Made by a program: the position numbers and the translations under genes
Source of the DNA: Hyalangium versicolor
GTDB lineage: Bacteria > Myxococcota > Myxococcia > Myxococcales > Myxococcaceae
Assembly (NCBI RefSeq): GCF_020103695.1
Contig: NZ_JAHXBF010000001.1
Coordinates: 372,001-436,000 of the forward strand
Length of the DNA stretch: 64,000 nucleotides
Direction: 5' to 3'
Part shown: one piece after another, positions 18,770 through 26,786 of the stretch
How the letters are laid out: each line of letters starts with the position of its first letter
How positions within the stretch are numbered: position 1 is the stretch's first letter
Notes under the pieces: generated by a model
What the model saw: only the letters and a program-made list of their open reading frames with translations
Databases searched by the model: none
Told to the model about the DNA's origin: nothing

Positions 18770-20221
18770 ATGGCGGCGCGTGCTCGTTCCTGGGGGCAGT
18801 GCATTCGCGGGCTCGGGGTGTCGGTGGTGCTGGTCCTGGTGGGGTGTGGACAGGCGCTGCCTGGCGAGGCCGGAGACGAGGGCGAGCCGGTGGTGACGAC
18901 GCGCGAGGATGCGATCCGGATTCCGAACTCGCTGACGACGCAGGCGCTGGTATTCAACGCCCTGACGACGAACCGCACGGCCAACGAGCTGATGGGCATG
19001 AACTCGTTGAACGAGCTCTTCTTTCCGCCGGGTCATCCCTACATCAACACCCAGCTCCGGGATCCCAACGCGCAACAGTTGATGAGCTACCTGGTGAGCT
19101 GCGCGCTGGAGGAGGGGCAGGGGCTGAAGTGGACCAACCCGCTGACCAACATGCAGGAGGTCTGGTACGGGTCCATGGGCTTGTGCCCCGCGTGGCTCAT
19201 GACGGCGCCCACGCAGGGGTGCCTGGAGCGGGTGTCGGCCTGCCTCCTGGCGCGCAACAACGCCTTTGGCCGGCGGGTGGAGCTGTCCGTGCGCGGCGAG
19301 CACCCCACGGATCCGACGGCCTATGCACTGGAGCCCGTTACGAGCCCCTCCAGGTATGAGCCATACTGCTCGACGCAGGTGGCGAGCTTCAGCGCCTGCG
19401 TGGCGAGTACCCCGGGCGTCACGCGAGACTGCGGCTGGACGGTGGATGCCATCGGGAGCTGCACGCCGGGCAGCGCGGTGCGGTTGGGAGCGGGAGGCCC
19501 CGCGCCCGATGAGTGCACGGGCCCCGTGCTGGGCTCCACGAGCCTGGGTCGGCTGGTGCTCCGGGTGTGCGAGGGCACCTCCGGTTGCGACGGCAGCGGG
19601 GCGCGGATGCTGGGGCAGAGCGAGGGCAGCTGCAGCACCACGGCTCCCGCGGTGGCGTTCGCCTGCCCCGCGTCGGGGTACTTCAGCGTGATGAAGGCCT
19701 CCTACGAGAGCAGCCTCGCGGCTTCGGGCACGGTGCAGGTGGCCGCTCCGGCCAACTATCGGCTGTCCGAGGCTCAGACCTTCGCGGTGCGTGAAGGGGC
19801 CTACTACGGGACGATCTTCGATCCGAAGTCGCTGGGGACCGAGGTCTACGTGGAGAAGGATCAGGTGTACATCCGAGATGCGGTGGTGCAGGGCTCGGTC
19901 TATCGCAAGATGTTCTCCTGCTACGACTCGGGGTGGACGAACGGCCTGGCCCTCGCCACCTACCGGGTGTGCGCGCTGCCGGGCTCGGGAGCCAACTGCG
20001 CCGCCAGGGTCGCCGGAGCGTGCCTGGACTCCGCCCACCCCATCTTCCCCAACTCCATGTGCGCGACGGACGACGGCCCGCGAGTGGATGGGGATGGTGA
20101 CTACGAGAAATGCCGGGATCCCTCGGGCGTGCAGTGGAAGGAGCCGGTCACCGTCTTCCTCCACGGGGCGTGTGACGTGGTCAGCAGCAACGGCAAGCCG
20201 GACCTGTGCAAGAGGAGGTAG
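18770..20221 (+). CDS. Cysteine-rich secreted lipoprotein, unknown function
   Basis: A 483-residue lipoprotein. A signal peptide ends in LVLVGC, a type II cleavage site, so the mature protein should be lipid-anchored. The mature sequence has many Cys residues spread along it, likely disulfide-bonded, and no domain I recognise. The phrase DGPRVDGDGDYEKCRDPSG near the C-terminus could bind calcium. The ATG at 18770 is chosen for the strong site GGAGGAAG six bases upstream; a GTG at 18737 is earlier but unsupported. It is followed after 18 bases by a kinase gene, so both probably share the sigma-54-like promoter at 18706. Confidence 0.75.
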   Translation: MAARARSWGQCIRGLGVSVVLVLVGCGQALPGEAGDEGEPVVTTREDAIRIPNSLTTQALVFNALTTNRTANELMGMNSLNELFFPPGHPYINTQLRDPNAQQLMSYLVSCALEEGQGLKWTNPLTNMQEVWYGSMGLCPAWLMTAPTQGCLERVSACLLARNNAFGRRVELSVRGEHPTDPTAYALEPVTSPSRYEPYCSTQVASFSACVASTPGVTRDCGWTVDAIGSCTPGSAVRLGAGGPAPDECTGPVLGSTSLGRLVLRVCEGTSGCDGSGARMLGQSEGSCSTTAPAVAFACPASGYFSVMKASYESSLAASGTVQVAAPANYRLSEAQTFAVREGAYYGTIFDPKSLGTEVYVEKDQVYIRDAVVQGSVYRKMFSCYDSGWTNGLALATYRVCALPGSGANCAARVAGACLDSAHPIFPNSMCATDDGPRVDGDGDYEKCRDPSGVQWKEPVTVFLHGACDVVSSNGKPDLCKRR

Positions 20222-20239
20222 CAGCGGTACAAGGAACCC

Positions 20240-21637
20240 ATGCCGCCCGGTGGAGAGGAATCGCTCTACGGAGAGGAACTGGCCCCGGGCGCGCTGGTGG
20301 GCGGCTGGGTGGTGGAGCAGCTCCACTACCGGGGGCCGGTCTCCATGCTGTACCGCGCGAGGGACGCGCGCACCGGGGCTCCCACGGCGTTGAAGGTGAT
20401 GCGCTCGCAGTTCACCGAGGCCCACACCGCGCTGCGCCGTTTCCGCCGGGAGGCGGAGACGCTCCAGCGGTTGCGCCATCCGCACATCGTTGACGTGCTC
20501 GGGTACGGGGAGTTGGCGGACGGACGGCCCTTCATCGCCATGGAGTGGCTGGAGGGCCGGGATCTGGCGGCCGAGCTGGCCTCGCGAGGGCCGCTGTCGG
20601 CTTCCGAGGCGCTGGAGGTGCTGGAGCAGGTGGGCGCCGCGCTGCGGGCCGCGCATGAGGCGGGAGTGGTGCACCGCGATCTGAAGGTGCAGAACGTGAT
20701 GCGGCTGCAGGGCGGAGCGGAGGCCCGCGTGAAGTTGGTGGACTTCGGGGTGGCCAAGGGCTTGACCGAGGGTGCGCCGGGGGCCTCCACGCTGACGCAG
20801 ACCGGCGCGGTGTTGGGCACGCCGCTGTCCATGGCGCCGGAGCAGATCCGAGGAGAGATTCCGGATCCGCGCACGGACCTGTATGCGCTGGGCGTGCTCC
20901 TCTTCCAGCTCCTCACCGGGCAGCCGCCCTTCCAGGGGAGCACCTCGCACGAGGTGGAGGAGCAGCACCTGCATACGCCTCCTCCGCGAGTCAGCGAGCG
21001 CGCTCCAGTGCTCGCCGCGCTGGATGCCGTGGTGATCCGCTGTCTGCAGAAGCGGCGCGAGGATCGCTACGCGGACGTGGACGAGGTGCTGGAGGACCTG
21101 CGGCGCGCGGTGCGGGGAGAACAGGGGCTGGCGCGCAGGGCGCGGGCGGTGGCGCTGTACGTGGAAGCGCACGTGGAAGGCGAGCCGGACGCCACGGCCC
21201 TGGATCAGTTGGATGTGGTGCTGGAGCGCGCGGGCGCGGTGGCGCGGGTGGCGGGGCTGGAGGTAAAGGTGGACGGGGCAGGGTGTCTGCTCGCGGCGGC
21301 GCCACTGCCCGAGGGCGTGACCGAGGCACAGGCCTCACGGGCCCGGGTGCTGGCGGCGGCGCTGGATCTGCTGGAGTACGCGGGAGCGCTCTCTCCGTCG
21401 CGCCGGGTGAGGCTGAGCCTGACGGTGCATGTGGACGAGGCACCGCCGTCGCGAGAGTTGGCGGGGACCACTCCCGCCGAGGGCAGCGGGCTGTTGTGGC
21501 TACCGGGGTGGGCGTTACACTCGGGCCATGGGCTGGCCGCTACCGGCGCCGCGCTTCAGGGACTGGAGTCGCAGTTCCACTTCGAGCCCGTGCCGGCAGG
21601 AGGGACGGGCCTGGTCCAAGTCACCGGCCGTCGCTGA
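20240..21637 (+). CDS. Ser/Thr protein kinase with degenerate G-loop
   Basis: A 465-residue soluble Hanks-type kinase. The domain spans about residues 20-290, with Lys-52 (ALK), HRDLKVQN with Asp-147, DFG at 168-170 and MAPEQ. The glycine-rich loop is degraded to LHYRGPVSMLYRA, lacking GxGxxG, so nucleotide binding may be altered. Residues 300-465 resemble a worn cyclase-like domain (LTVHVDEAPPSRELAGT, GLLWLPGWAL), as in the longer kinase at 14785. There is no membrane segment. It is 18 bases after the lipoprotein gene and its stop is three bases from the stop of the convergent FHA/sigma-54 activator, a natural phospho-partner. Confidence 0.87.
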   Translation: MPPGGEESLYGEELAPGALVGGWVVEQLHYRGPVSMLYRARDARTGAPTALKVMRSQFTEAHTALRRFRREAETLQRLRHPHIVDVLGYGELADGRPFIAMEWLEGRDLAAELASRGPLSASEALEVLEQVGAALRAAHEAGVVHRDLKVQNVMRLQGGAEARVKLVDFGVAKGLTEGAPGASTLTQTGAVLGTPLSMAPEQIRGEIPDPRTDLYALGVLLFQLLTGQPPFQGSTSHEVEEQHLHTPPPRVSERAPVLAALDAVVIRCLQKRREDRYADVDEVLEDLRRAVRGEQGLARRARAVALYVEAHVEGEPDATALDQLDVVLERAGAVARVAGLEVKVDGAGCLLAAAPLPEGVTEAQASRARVLAAALDLLEYAGALSPSRRVRLSLTVHVDEAPPSRELAGTTPAEGSGLLWLPGWALHSGHGLAATGAALQGLESQFHFEPVPAGGTGLVQVTGRR

Positions 21638-21640
21638 GGT

Positions 21641-23053
21641 TCACGGCTTGATGCCGTGGCGGCGCAGCAGCCGGTACAGGTGGACGCGGTCCACTCCGGC
21701 GGTGGTAGCGGCCTGGGCCACCTTGCCCTGGTGCTTCTCGAGCAGAGCGCGCAGGTATCGCCGCTCGAAGTCGTCCGTGATGCGGCGGCGCTGCTCCGCA
21801 TAGGGCTGGGAGGGGTCGACCTCCACCGAGCCGCTGGCGTGGGATTCCTCTTCGGACAGCGCCACCGCGTCCTCGAAGACGAGGCACCGCTCCAGATAGT
21901 TGCGCAGCTCTCGCACGTTGCCCGGCCACGCCGCGTGCTGCACCCGCGAGATGAACTCCGGGGTGCGCAGCGCGCCGGTGTCCTCGACCGCCTCGCCCAT
22001 CGAGTCGAGGATCCTCTCGACGAGGATCGGTAGATCCTCGGGGCGCTGGCGGAGCGAGGGCATGGGGATGCGCAGCACCGCCAGCCGGAAGAAGAGGTCC
22101 GAGCGGAAGCGGCCCGCGTTCACTTCAGTGCGCAGCTCGCGGTGGGTGGCGGCGATGAGGCGGATGTCCACGGACTGGTAGGTGTTGCTGCCCACGCGGC
22201 GGATCTCCCGGTTCTCCAACACGCGCAGCAGCTTGGGCTGGAGTTCGGCGGGCAACTCGCCAATCTCATCGAGGAAGACAGTGCCACCGTGAGCCTCCTC
22301 GAAGGCGCCAGCGCGGCGGAGCATGGCGCCGGTGAAGGCACCCTTCTCATGGCCGAACAGCTCGCTCTCCAGCAGGTTGGAGGGGATGGCGCCGCAGTCC
22401 ACCACGATGAAGGGCTTGTCGCGCCGGGAGCTGGCCTCGTGGATGGCCTGGGCCGCCTGGCTCTTTCCCGTGCCCGTTTCTCCCTCGAGCAGCACCGTCA
22501 CGTCGCGGGAGGCGGCGCGCTCGAGCAACGCGAAGCACTGGCGCATGGCCACCGAGTTGCCCACCAGGGAGCCAAAGCGGGTGTGCTCGGAGAGCTGGAG
22601 CCGGTTGTTCTCCGCACTGAAGTCAAAGCGCAGCACGGCCCGGCCCAGCCGCAGCAGGCTGCCTCCGCGCAGGAAACCCTCCACCACCTGCACCCCATCG
22701 ATGATGACGCCGTTGGTGCTCTCCAGATCCTTCACCAGCGGGCCGCGCGGGCTGAGGCGCAGCTCGCAGTGGAAGCGCGACACGGTTGAGTCATCCAACG
22801 GGAAGTCATTGAGCGGGTGCGAGCCGATGGAGCACGTGGTGGAGGCGGATTCCCAGACGGTGCCGAGGCCTGGGCCCTCCACCACGGTGAGGCGGAAGCG
22901 GCGAACGGTGGGCAGTCCGTCAGGGCGGCGCGCGTGCTCGTAGGGGAGCGTCTCATGGACGTTGCCTCCCTGGGAGTCCCCGGCCTCGGGGGATTCCTTT
23001 CCTTCCTGGCTGAGGGTCAGTGGAATGTCGCGGTATCGGTCTGACGGCGCCAT
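21641..23053 (-). CDS. FHA-domain sigma-54-dependent transcriptional activator
   Basis: A 470-residue enhancer-binding protein. Residues 52-145 are an FHA phosphothreonine-binding domain ([20 protein letters not shown], then [12 protein letters not shown]). Residues 160-390 are the AAA+ motor with Walker A GETGTGKS (191-198), the sigma-54 contact loop GAFTGA (238-243) and Walker B VFLDEI (259-264). The C-terminus is a Fis-type helix-turn-helix (about 425-468). The FHA input implies control by Ser/Thr phosphorylation, as known for several Myxococcus activators. The ATG at 23053 is chosen because the upstream extension overlaps the preceding gene and lacks homology. It lies 19 bases downstream of the EEP hydrolase gene on the same strand. 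Confidence 0.92.
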   Translation of the reverse strand: MAPSDRYRDIPLTLSQEGKESPEAGDSQGGNVHETLPYEHARRPDGLPTVRRFRLTVVEGPGLGTVWESASTTCSIGSHPLNDFPLDDSTVSRFHCELRLSPRGPLVKDLESTNGVIIDGVQVVEGFLRGGSLLRLGRAVLRFDFSAENNRLQLSEHTRFGSLVGNSVAMRQCFALLERAASRDVTVLLEGETGTGKSQAAQAIHEASSRRDKPFIVVDCGAIPSNLLESELFGHEKGAFTGAMLRRAGAFEEAHGGTVFLDEIGELPAELQPKLLRVLENREIRRVGSNTYQSVDIRLIAATHRELRTEVNAGRFRSDLFFRLAVLRIPMPSLRQRPEDLPILVERILDSMGEAVEDTGALRTPEFISRVQHAAWPGNVRELRNYLERCLVFEDAVALSEEESHASGSVEVDPSQPYAEQRRRITDDFERRYLRALLEKHQGKVAQAATTAGVDRVHLYRLLRRHGIKP

Positions 23054-23072
23054 GGCCTCAAGGTACCACTGT

Positions 23073-24383
23073 TCACGGAGTGGGCTTGAAGCGGACGTCC
23101 ACCCAGTAGTTGGCATCCTTGTAGGAGCTGGTTGGGAAGCCCCCACCGGTGGCGTAGACGTAGACGCCGTTGCCGCCCACACTGGCGCTGCCCGGCGCGG
23201 TGAGGTTGCCGCTGACAATGGCGTTGGTGAGCCCGTTGACGTCCCGAGCGAACTGGCCGTTGGAGGTGTAGTAGGAGACGACGTAGGTCTGCCCGGCGGC
23301 GATGGCGACGGGAGTGGAGAGCGTGCCCTCCTGCCAGCCGGGGATGCGGCCGTCGCGGACGGAGACCTGGGCCAGCAGCGTGCCGGTGCTGCTCCACAGG
23401 TGGGCCACGTAGCCGCTGGAGTTGGCCGTGCCGCGGTAGAAGCGGAGCGCCTCGATGGTGCCGGGGACGTTGCTGCGGAAGCGCACGCCCACCTCGACGG
23501 CCTTGGTGTCCGCCTGGACGGCGGTGCCCGGGACGCGATCGCCCAGCAGCGTCTGGCTCCACGGGAGGATGAGGGTGGCCACCACGGGGCGGTGATCGGA
23601 CTGGGACGAGGCGCTGACGACGCTGGCGGTGAGCGGAGAGCTCCAGGCGGAGCCGAGCATCACGTAGTCGATGCGCTTGGTGGGGAAGAGGGCGTCAATG
23701 GTGTAGCCGCTGCCCGAGCCGCCGCGGGTCCACGCATCGGTGAACTGCTGGAGCAGGCTGGTGATGCCGGACTCAGAGGGCGAGGCGTTGAGATCGCCCG
23801 CGAGCAGCGCCCAGGGCTTGCCGGTGAGGGCGGCCTTGATGTCATCGGCCTGGTTGAGGCGCTCGGAGGCGCTGGTGGTGCCGAAGTGGGTGACGCCCAC
23901 GGGGATGACGTGCTGGGCATCCAGTTGCACCTCGAAAAGAGCGAGGATGCGCTGCTCGGCGGCGGATCGGAGCGCGATGCGCTGCGAGGTGAGGATGGGG
24001 TAGCGGGACAGGAGCGTGAGTCCGTACTGGCCCGAGTCATAGCTGAGCAGCGAGGGCACGAAGGCGGAGTACAGGCCGGTGAGCTGGCCCAGGCGAGTGG
24101 CTTGATCCACGTTGCCCGAGCGGTTGGTGAGGACATCCACCTCTTGCAGCGCGACGAGGTCTGGCGCCTGGCCGTTGATGACGCTGGCGATGGCCTCGAG
24201 GCTGCTGAGCTCTCCGTGCTTGATGTTGTACGTCATGAAGCGCAGGCCTCCGCCGGGGCTGAGGGCCTGGGTGCTCGTGCCGGGGGAGAGGTCCGGCTCG
24301 GCGGCGGAGTCCGGTGGCGCGCAGCGGACGAGGGCCAGGAGTGAGACAGCGAGGGCGGCGACGGAGGCGAGGCGGTGGCTCAT
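23073..24383 (-). CDS. Secreted endonuclease/exonuclease/phosphatase (EEP) protein with DUF4082 domain
   Basis: A 436-residue exported protein. An N-terminal signal (VAALAVSLLALVRC) has a Cys that is not in a perfect lipobox. Residues 45-285 are an EEP-fold metallohydrolase: RFMTYNIKHGE, VALQEVD (metal-binding Glu), LLAGDLNASP (DxN) and SSQSDHRPVVATL (catalytic His). This superfamily covers DNases, sphingomyelinases and inositol phosphatases, so the substrate is open. Residues 290-436 match DUF4082, a beta-sandwich found on secreted enzymes (EVGVRFRSNVPGTIEALRFY, PVAIAAGQTYVVSYY). It is 19 bases upstream of the sigma-54 activator and probably cotranscribed with it. Confidence 0.8.
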   Translation of the reverse strand: MSHRLASVAALAVSLLALVRCAPPDSAAEPDLSPGTSTQALSPGGGLRFMTYNIKHGELSSLEAIASVINGQAPDLVALQEVDVLTNRSGNVDQATRLGQLTGLYSAFVPSLLSYDSGQYGLTLLSRYPILTSQRIALRSAAEQRILALFEVQLDAQHVIPVGVTHFGTTSASERLNQADDIKAALTGKPWALLAGDLNASPSESGITSLLQQFTDAWTRGGSGSGYTIDALFPTKRIDYVMLGSAWSSPLTASVVSASSQSDHRPVVATLILPWSQTLLGDRVPGTAVQADTKAVEVGVRFRSNVPGTIEALRFYRGTANSSGYVAHLWSSTGTLLAQVSVRDGRIPGWQEGTLSTPVAIAAGQTYVVSYYTSNGQFARDVNGLTNAIVSGNLTAPGSASVGGNGVYVYATGGGFPTSSYKDANYWVDVRFKPTP

Positions 24384-24541
24384 GGGGGCTCCAGGGCGCT
24401 GCGACTTCGAGCGGTGGGGTGCTCGGACTGGCGAGGGGACGGGCAATACAACCCGTGAAAGCGGGACTCCTACTTCCTTCTGTTCATTCGGAACAAGTGG
24501 GGAAGCCGGATAAAAGCGCTGAGCTGTCCACACCGCTTGCT

Positions 24542-24558
24542 GCGGGGTTTTGCCCCGC
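24542..24558. other. Short hairpin just upstream of the ornithine cyclodeaminase gene
   Basis: GCGGGG and CCCCGC pair around a TTTTG loop, ending 12 bases before the ATG at 24571. It lies in the divergent region between the EEP gene and the cyclodeaminase homologue and overlaps the likely leader. It may affect translation or be an operator half. Confidence 0.35.
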
Positions 24559-24570
24559 TATAAGGCGCGC

Positions 24571-25533
24571 ATGCCGACTCTCCTCCTCAGCGCGAATGAC
24601 CTCCGAAGCATCTATTCAGTGGACCTGGGCCTGACGGCCGTGGAGCGCGCCTTCCGCGCGCACGGCTCGGGCGAAGCCCTCATGCCCGCGAAGGTGTACC
24701 TCTCGTTGCCGAAGTACGACGGCGACTTCCGCGCGATGCCGGCGTTCCTGGACGGCGCGGCGGGAGTGAAGTGGGTGAACGCGCACCCGCGCAACCCGGA
24801 GAAGCACCAGCTGCCGACGGTGCGAGCGGTGTACGTGCTGAGCGATCCGGAGACGGCCTCGCCGCTGGCCATCATGGACGGGACGCTGCTGACGGCGTGG
24901 CGCACGGGAGCGGCGGGAGGCGTCGCGTCGAAGTACCTGGCGCGCTCGAAGCCGCGCACGCTGGGGTTGGTGGGGTGTGGCGTGCAGGCGCGCGTGCTGA
25001 TCGACGCGCACCGCGCGCTGTTCGAGGGGCTCGAGCTTCTGCTGGCGGATGCATCGGATGCGGCGGCACAGGCGCTGCAGAAGGAGAAGGGCGGGCGCGT
25101 GGTGAGCATGCAGGAGGCATCGGGTGCGGACATCGTGTGCACGTCCACGCCGGTGCGCGCGCCGGTGGTGAAGCGCGAGTGGGTACGAGCGGGCTCGCAC
25201 TTCAACGCGATGGGGGCGGATGCACCGGGCAAGCAGGAACTGGATCCGCGCATCCTGGTGGACGGGCGGATCTTCATCGACGACGAGGAGCAGGCGCTGC
25301 ACTCAGGCGAGGTGAACGTGCCGCTGCACGACGGGAAGCTGCAGAAGGAGCAGATCGCGGGCACGCTGGGCGAAGTGGTGGCGGGGAAGAAGGCGGGCCG
25401 CAAGGGCGACGAGATCACGATCTTCGACTCGACGGGGTTGGCGGTGCAGGACGTGGCCTTGGCCAAGGCGCTCTACGAGGTGGCACGCGCCAAGGGTGTG
25501 GGGCAGATGTTCGACCTCGTTGGCAGCGGGTAG
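24571..25533 (+). CDS. Ornithine cyclodeaminase / mu-crystallin family protein
   Basis: A 320-residue NAD(P)-dependent protein of the ornithine cyclodeaminase, alanine dehydrogenase and mu-crystallin family. Seen are LSANDLRSIYSVDLGL at the start, MPAKVYLSLP, LLTAWRTGAAGGVASKYLA (the family's TAxRTGA motif), the Rossmann GLVGCGVQARVLIDA, and FNAMGADAPGKQELD with the catalytic Asp. Family reactions include ornithine to proline plus ammonia, reversible alanine or imine reductions, and amino-acid precursor synthesis. The specific substrate cannot be assigned. The ATG at 24571 follows AAGG, and family homology begins there; a TTG at 24550 is possible. It is followed 22 bases later by an envelope-protein gene. 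Confidence 0.83.
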   Translation: MPTLLLSANDLRSIYSVDLGLTAVERAFRAHGSGEALMPAKVYLSLPKYDGDFRAMPAFLDGAAGVKWVNAHPRNPEKHQLPTVRAVYVLSDPETASPLAIMDGTLLTAWRTGAAGGVASKYLARSKPRTLGLVGCGVQARVLIDAHRALFEGLELLLADASDAAAQALQKEKGGRVVSMQEASGADIVCTSTPVRAPVVKREWVRAGSHFNAMGADAPGKQELDPRILVDGRIFIDDEEQALHSGEVNVPLHDGKLQKEQIAGTLGEVVAGKKAGRKGDEITIFDSTGLAVQDVALAKALYEVARAKGVGQMFDLVGSG

Positions 25534-25555
25534 CCCAGGAAGAGCGTTCACCCGC

Positions 25556-26668
25556 ATGGGATCCCTTGCCATGGTGGCTGTGGTACCCCTGCTCGTTGCC
25601 GCCGTGGGGGTTGAGGGGTCGGCGACCTGTCCCCATCCGAGCCAGGTCGCGCAGAGGCTCGCGCGGTTGCTCCCCGACGCTCCGGGGCCGCGGCACGTGG
25701 CGCGTGTGGAGAGCAAGGGCGCGACGATCGTCCTCGAGCTCGTGACCGAGGAAGGGACGCGCCTCGCAAGCAAGGAGCTGCCCCGCCGTGGCAGTTGCCG
25801 CGAGCTCGCGAAGGTGGCTGCGGTGGTGATCGCAGCGTGGGAAGCGCGTTTCCGGGAGGGATTGCTGGAGCTCCCCCAGGGAACGCCTCCGCCTTCCGAA
25901 GCCGGTTCACCGCCACGGACTCCTCCGCTGCCCGAGGCTCCTCCGCTGTCCGAGGATCCTCCGCTGCCCGAGACTCCTCCAATGCCCGAGACTCCTCCAA
26001 TGCCCGGAGCAGCTCTGCCGCCCGTGGCCACCCCACTGCCTGAGGCGACGCCACTGACTGAGGAGGCTCCGCCACCGGTGGCTGCTCCGCCTGTCGAGCC
26101 TCCACCGAGCGCGAGCGAGAGTGCCCCCGAGTCCCTGTCGCCAGACACCTCTCCGCTGGAGTTCCGCGGAGGGCTGGGCGCGGTGGCGGGGTTCTCGGAC
26201 GTCTGGGCCTTTGGAGGCATAGCCCGGGGTTCTGTCGGGCGTGGTCGCGGGGGGGTGGTCGCGCTGGCGCTCGTCGAGCCCTCCCGAGAGCTCTTGCTGG
26301 GAGAGGGGAGCATCCGGTGGAGCAGGCCTCTGCTGGGCGTGGGAGGGCGGTGGCGCCTGTTGCGCGAGGGGCCCAGGCTCGAGCTCGAAGGGGGCGCCGC
26401 CGTTGCGTGGCTCCGGCTGCGAGGGGTCGGTTTCTCCGAGAACGCCTCGGTCTCCGATGCCGATCCCGCGGCCTGGGCGGGGGCGACGGTGTCCTGGCGC
26501 ATGGGGGCCGTGCGCCCCTTTGTGGGGGTGCTCGGCTTCTTCTGGTTCCGCCTCCGCACAGCTCGTGTGCGGATTGTCACGATCCCCTCTTCCGAGGAGA
26601 CGGTGACGCGGAACCTGCCTCGGGGCGAGGTGCTTGGGACGGTGGGATTCTCTTTTCCGGGCAAGTGA
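25556..26668 (+). CDS. Exported protein with proline-rich linker and beta-barrel-like C-terminus
   Basis: A 370-residue protein. A signal peptide (MVAVVPLLVAAVGVEGSA within the first 26 residues) is followed by a small domain with two Cys (residues 25-95), a long Pro/Glu/Thr linker with repeated PPLPE and PPMPE units (residues 105-195), and a C-terminal region of alternating hydrophobic strands ending GTVGFSFPGK, like small outer-membrane barrels. The ATG at 25556 is chosen for AGGAAGAG upstream. Such Myxococcus proteins may span the periplasm and insert in the outer membrane. No specific function is recognised. The linker codons are repetitive and may vary in number between strains. Confidence 0.65.
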   Translation: MGSLAMVAVVPLLVAAVGVEGSATCPHPSQVAQRLARLLPDAPGPRHVARVESKGATIVLELVTEEGTRLASKELPRRGSCRELAKVAAVVIAAWEARFREGLLELPQGTPPPSEAGSPPRTPPLPEAPPLSEDPPLPETPPMPETPPMPGAALPPVATPLPEATPLTEEAPPPVAAPPVEPPPSASESAPESLSPDTSPLEFRGGLGAVAGFSDVWAFGGIARGSVGRGRGGVVALALVEPSRELLLGEGSIRWSRPLLGVGGRWRLLREGPRLELEGGAAVAWLRLRGVGFSENASVSDADPAAWAGATVSWRMGAVRPFVGVLGFFWFRLRTARVRIVTIPSSEETVTRNLPRGEVLGTVGFSFPGK

Positions 26669-26786
26669 AAGGGCGTTTCGCGGCGCAGGCGCGTGAGCGC
26701 CTGGAGTCCGACGGTTTGTAAGGTTTCGACGCCCGCCGTCCTGATCGTGGCGAGGATGCACTGCGCATCCCAGTCACGGAGAGATC

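Noticed and set aside
18689..21172. 827-codon minus-strand frame
   Set aside because: It is antisense to the lipoprotein and kinase genes, with no domain and no ribosome site; a high-GC shadow.
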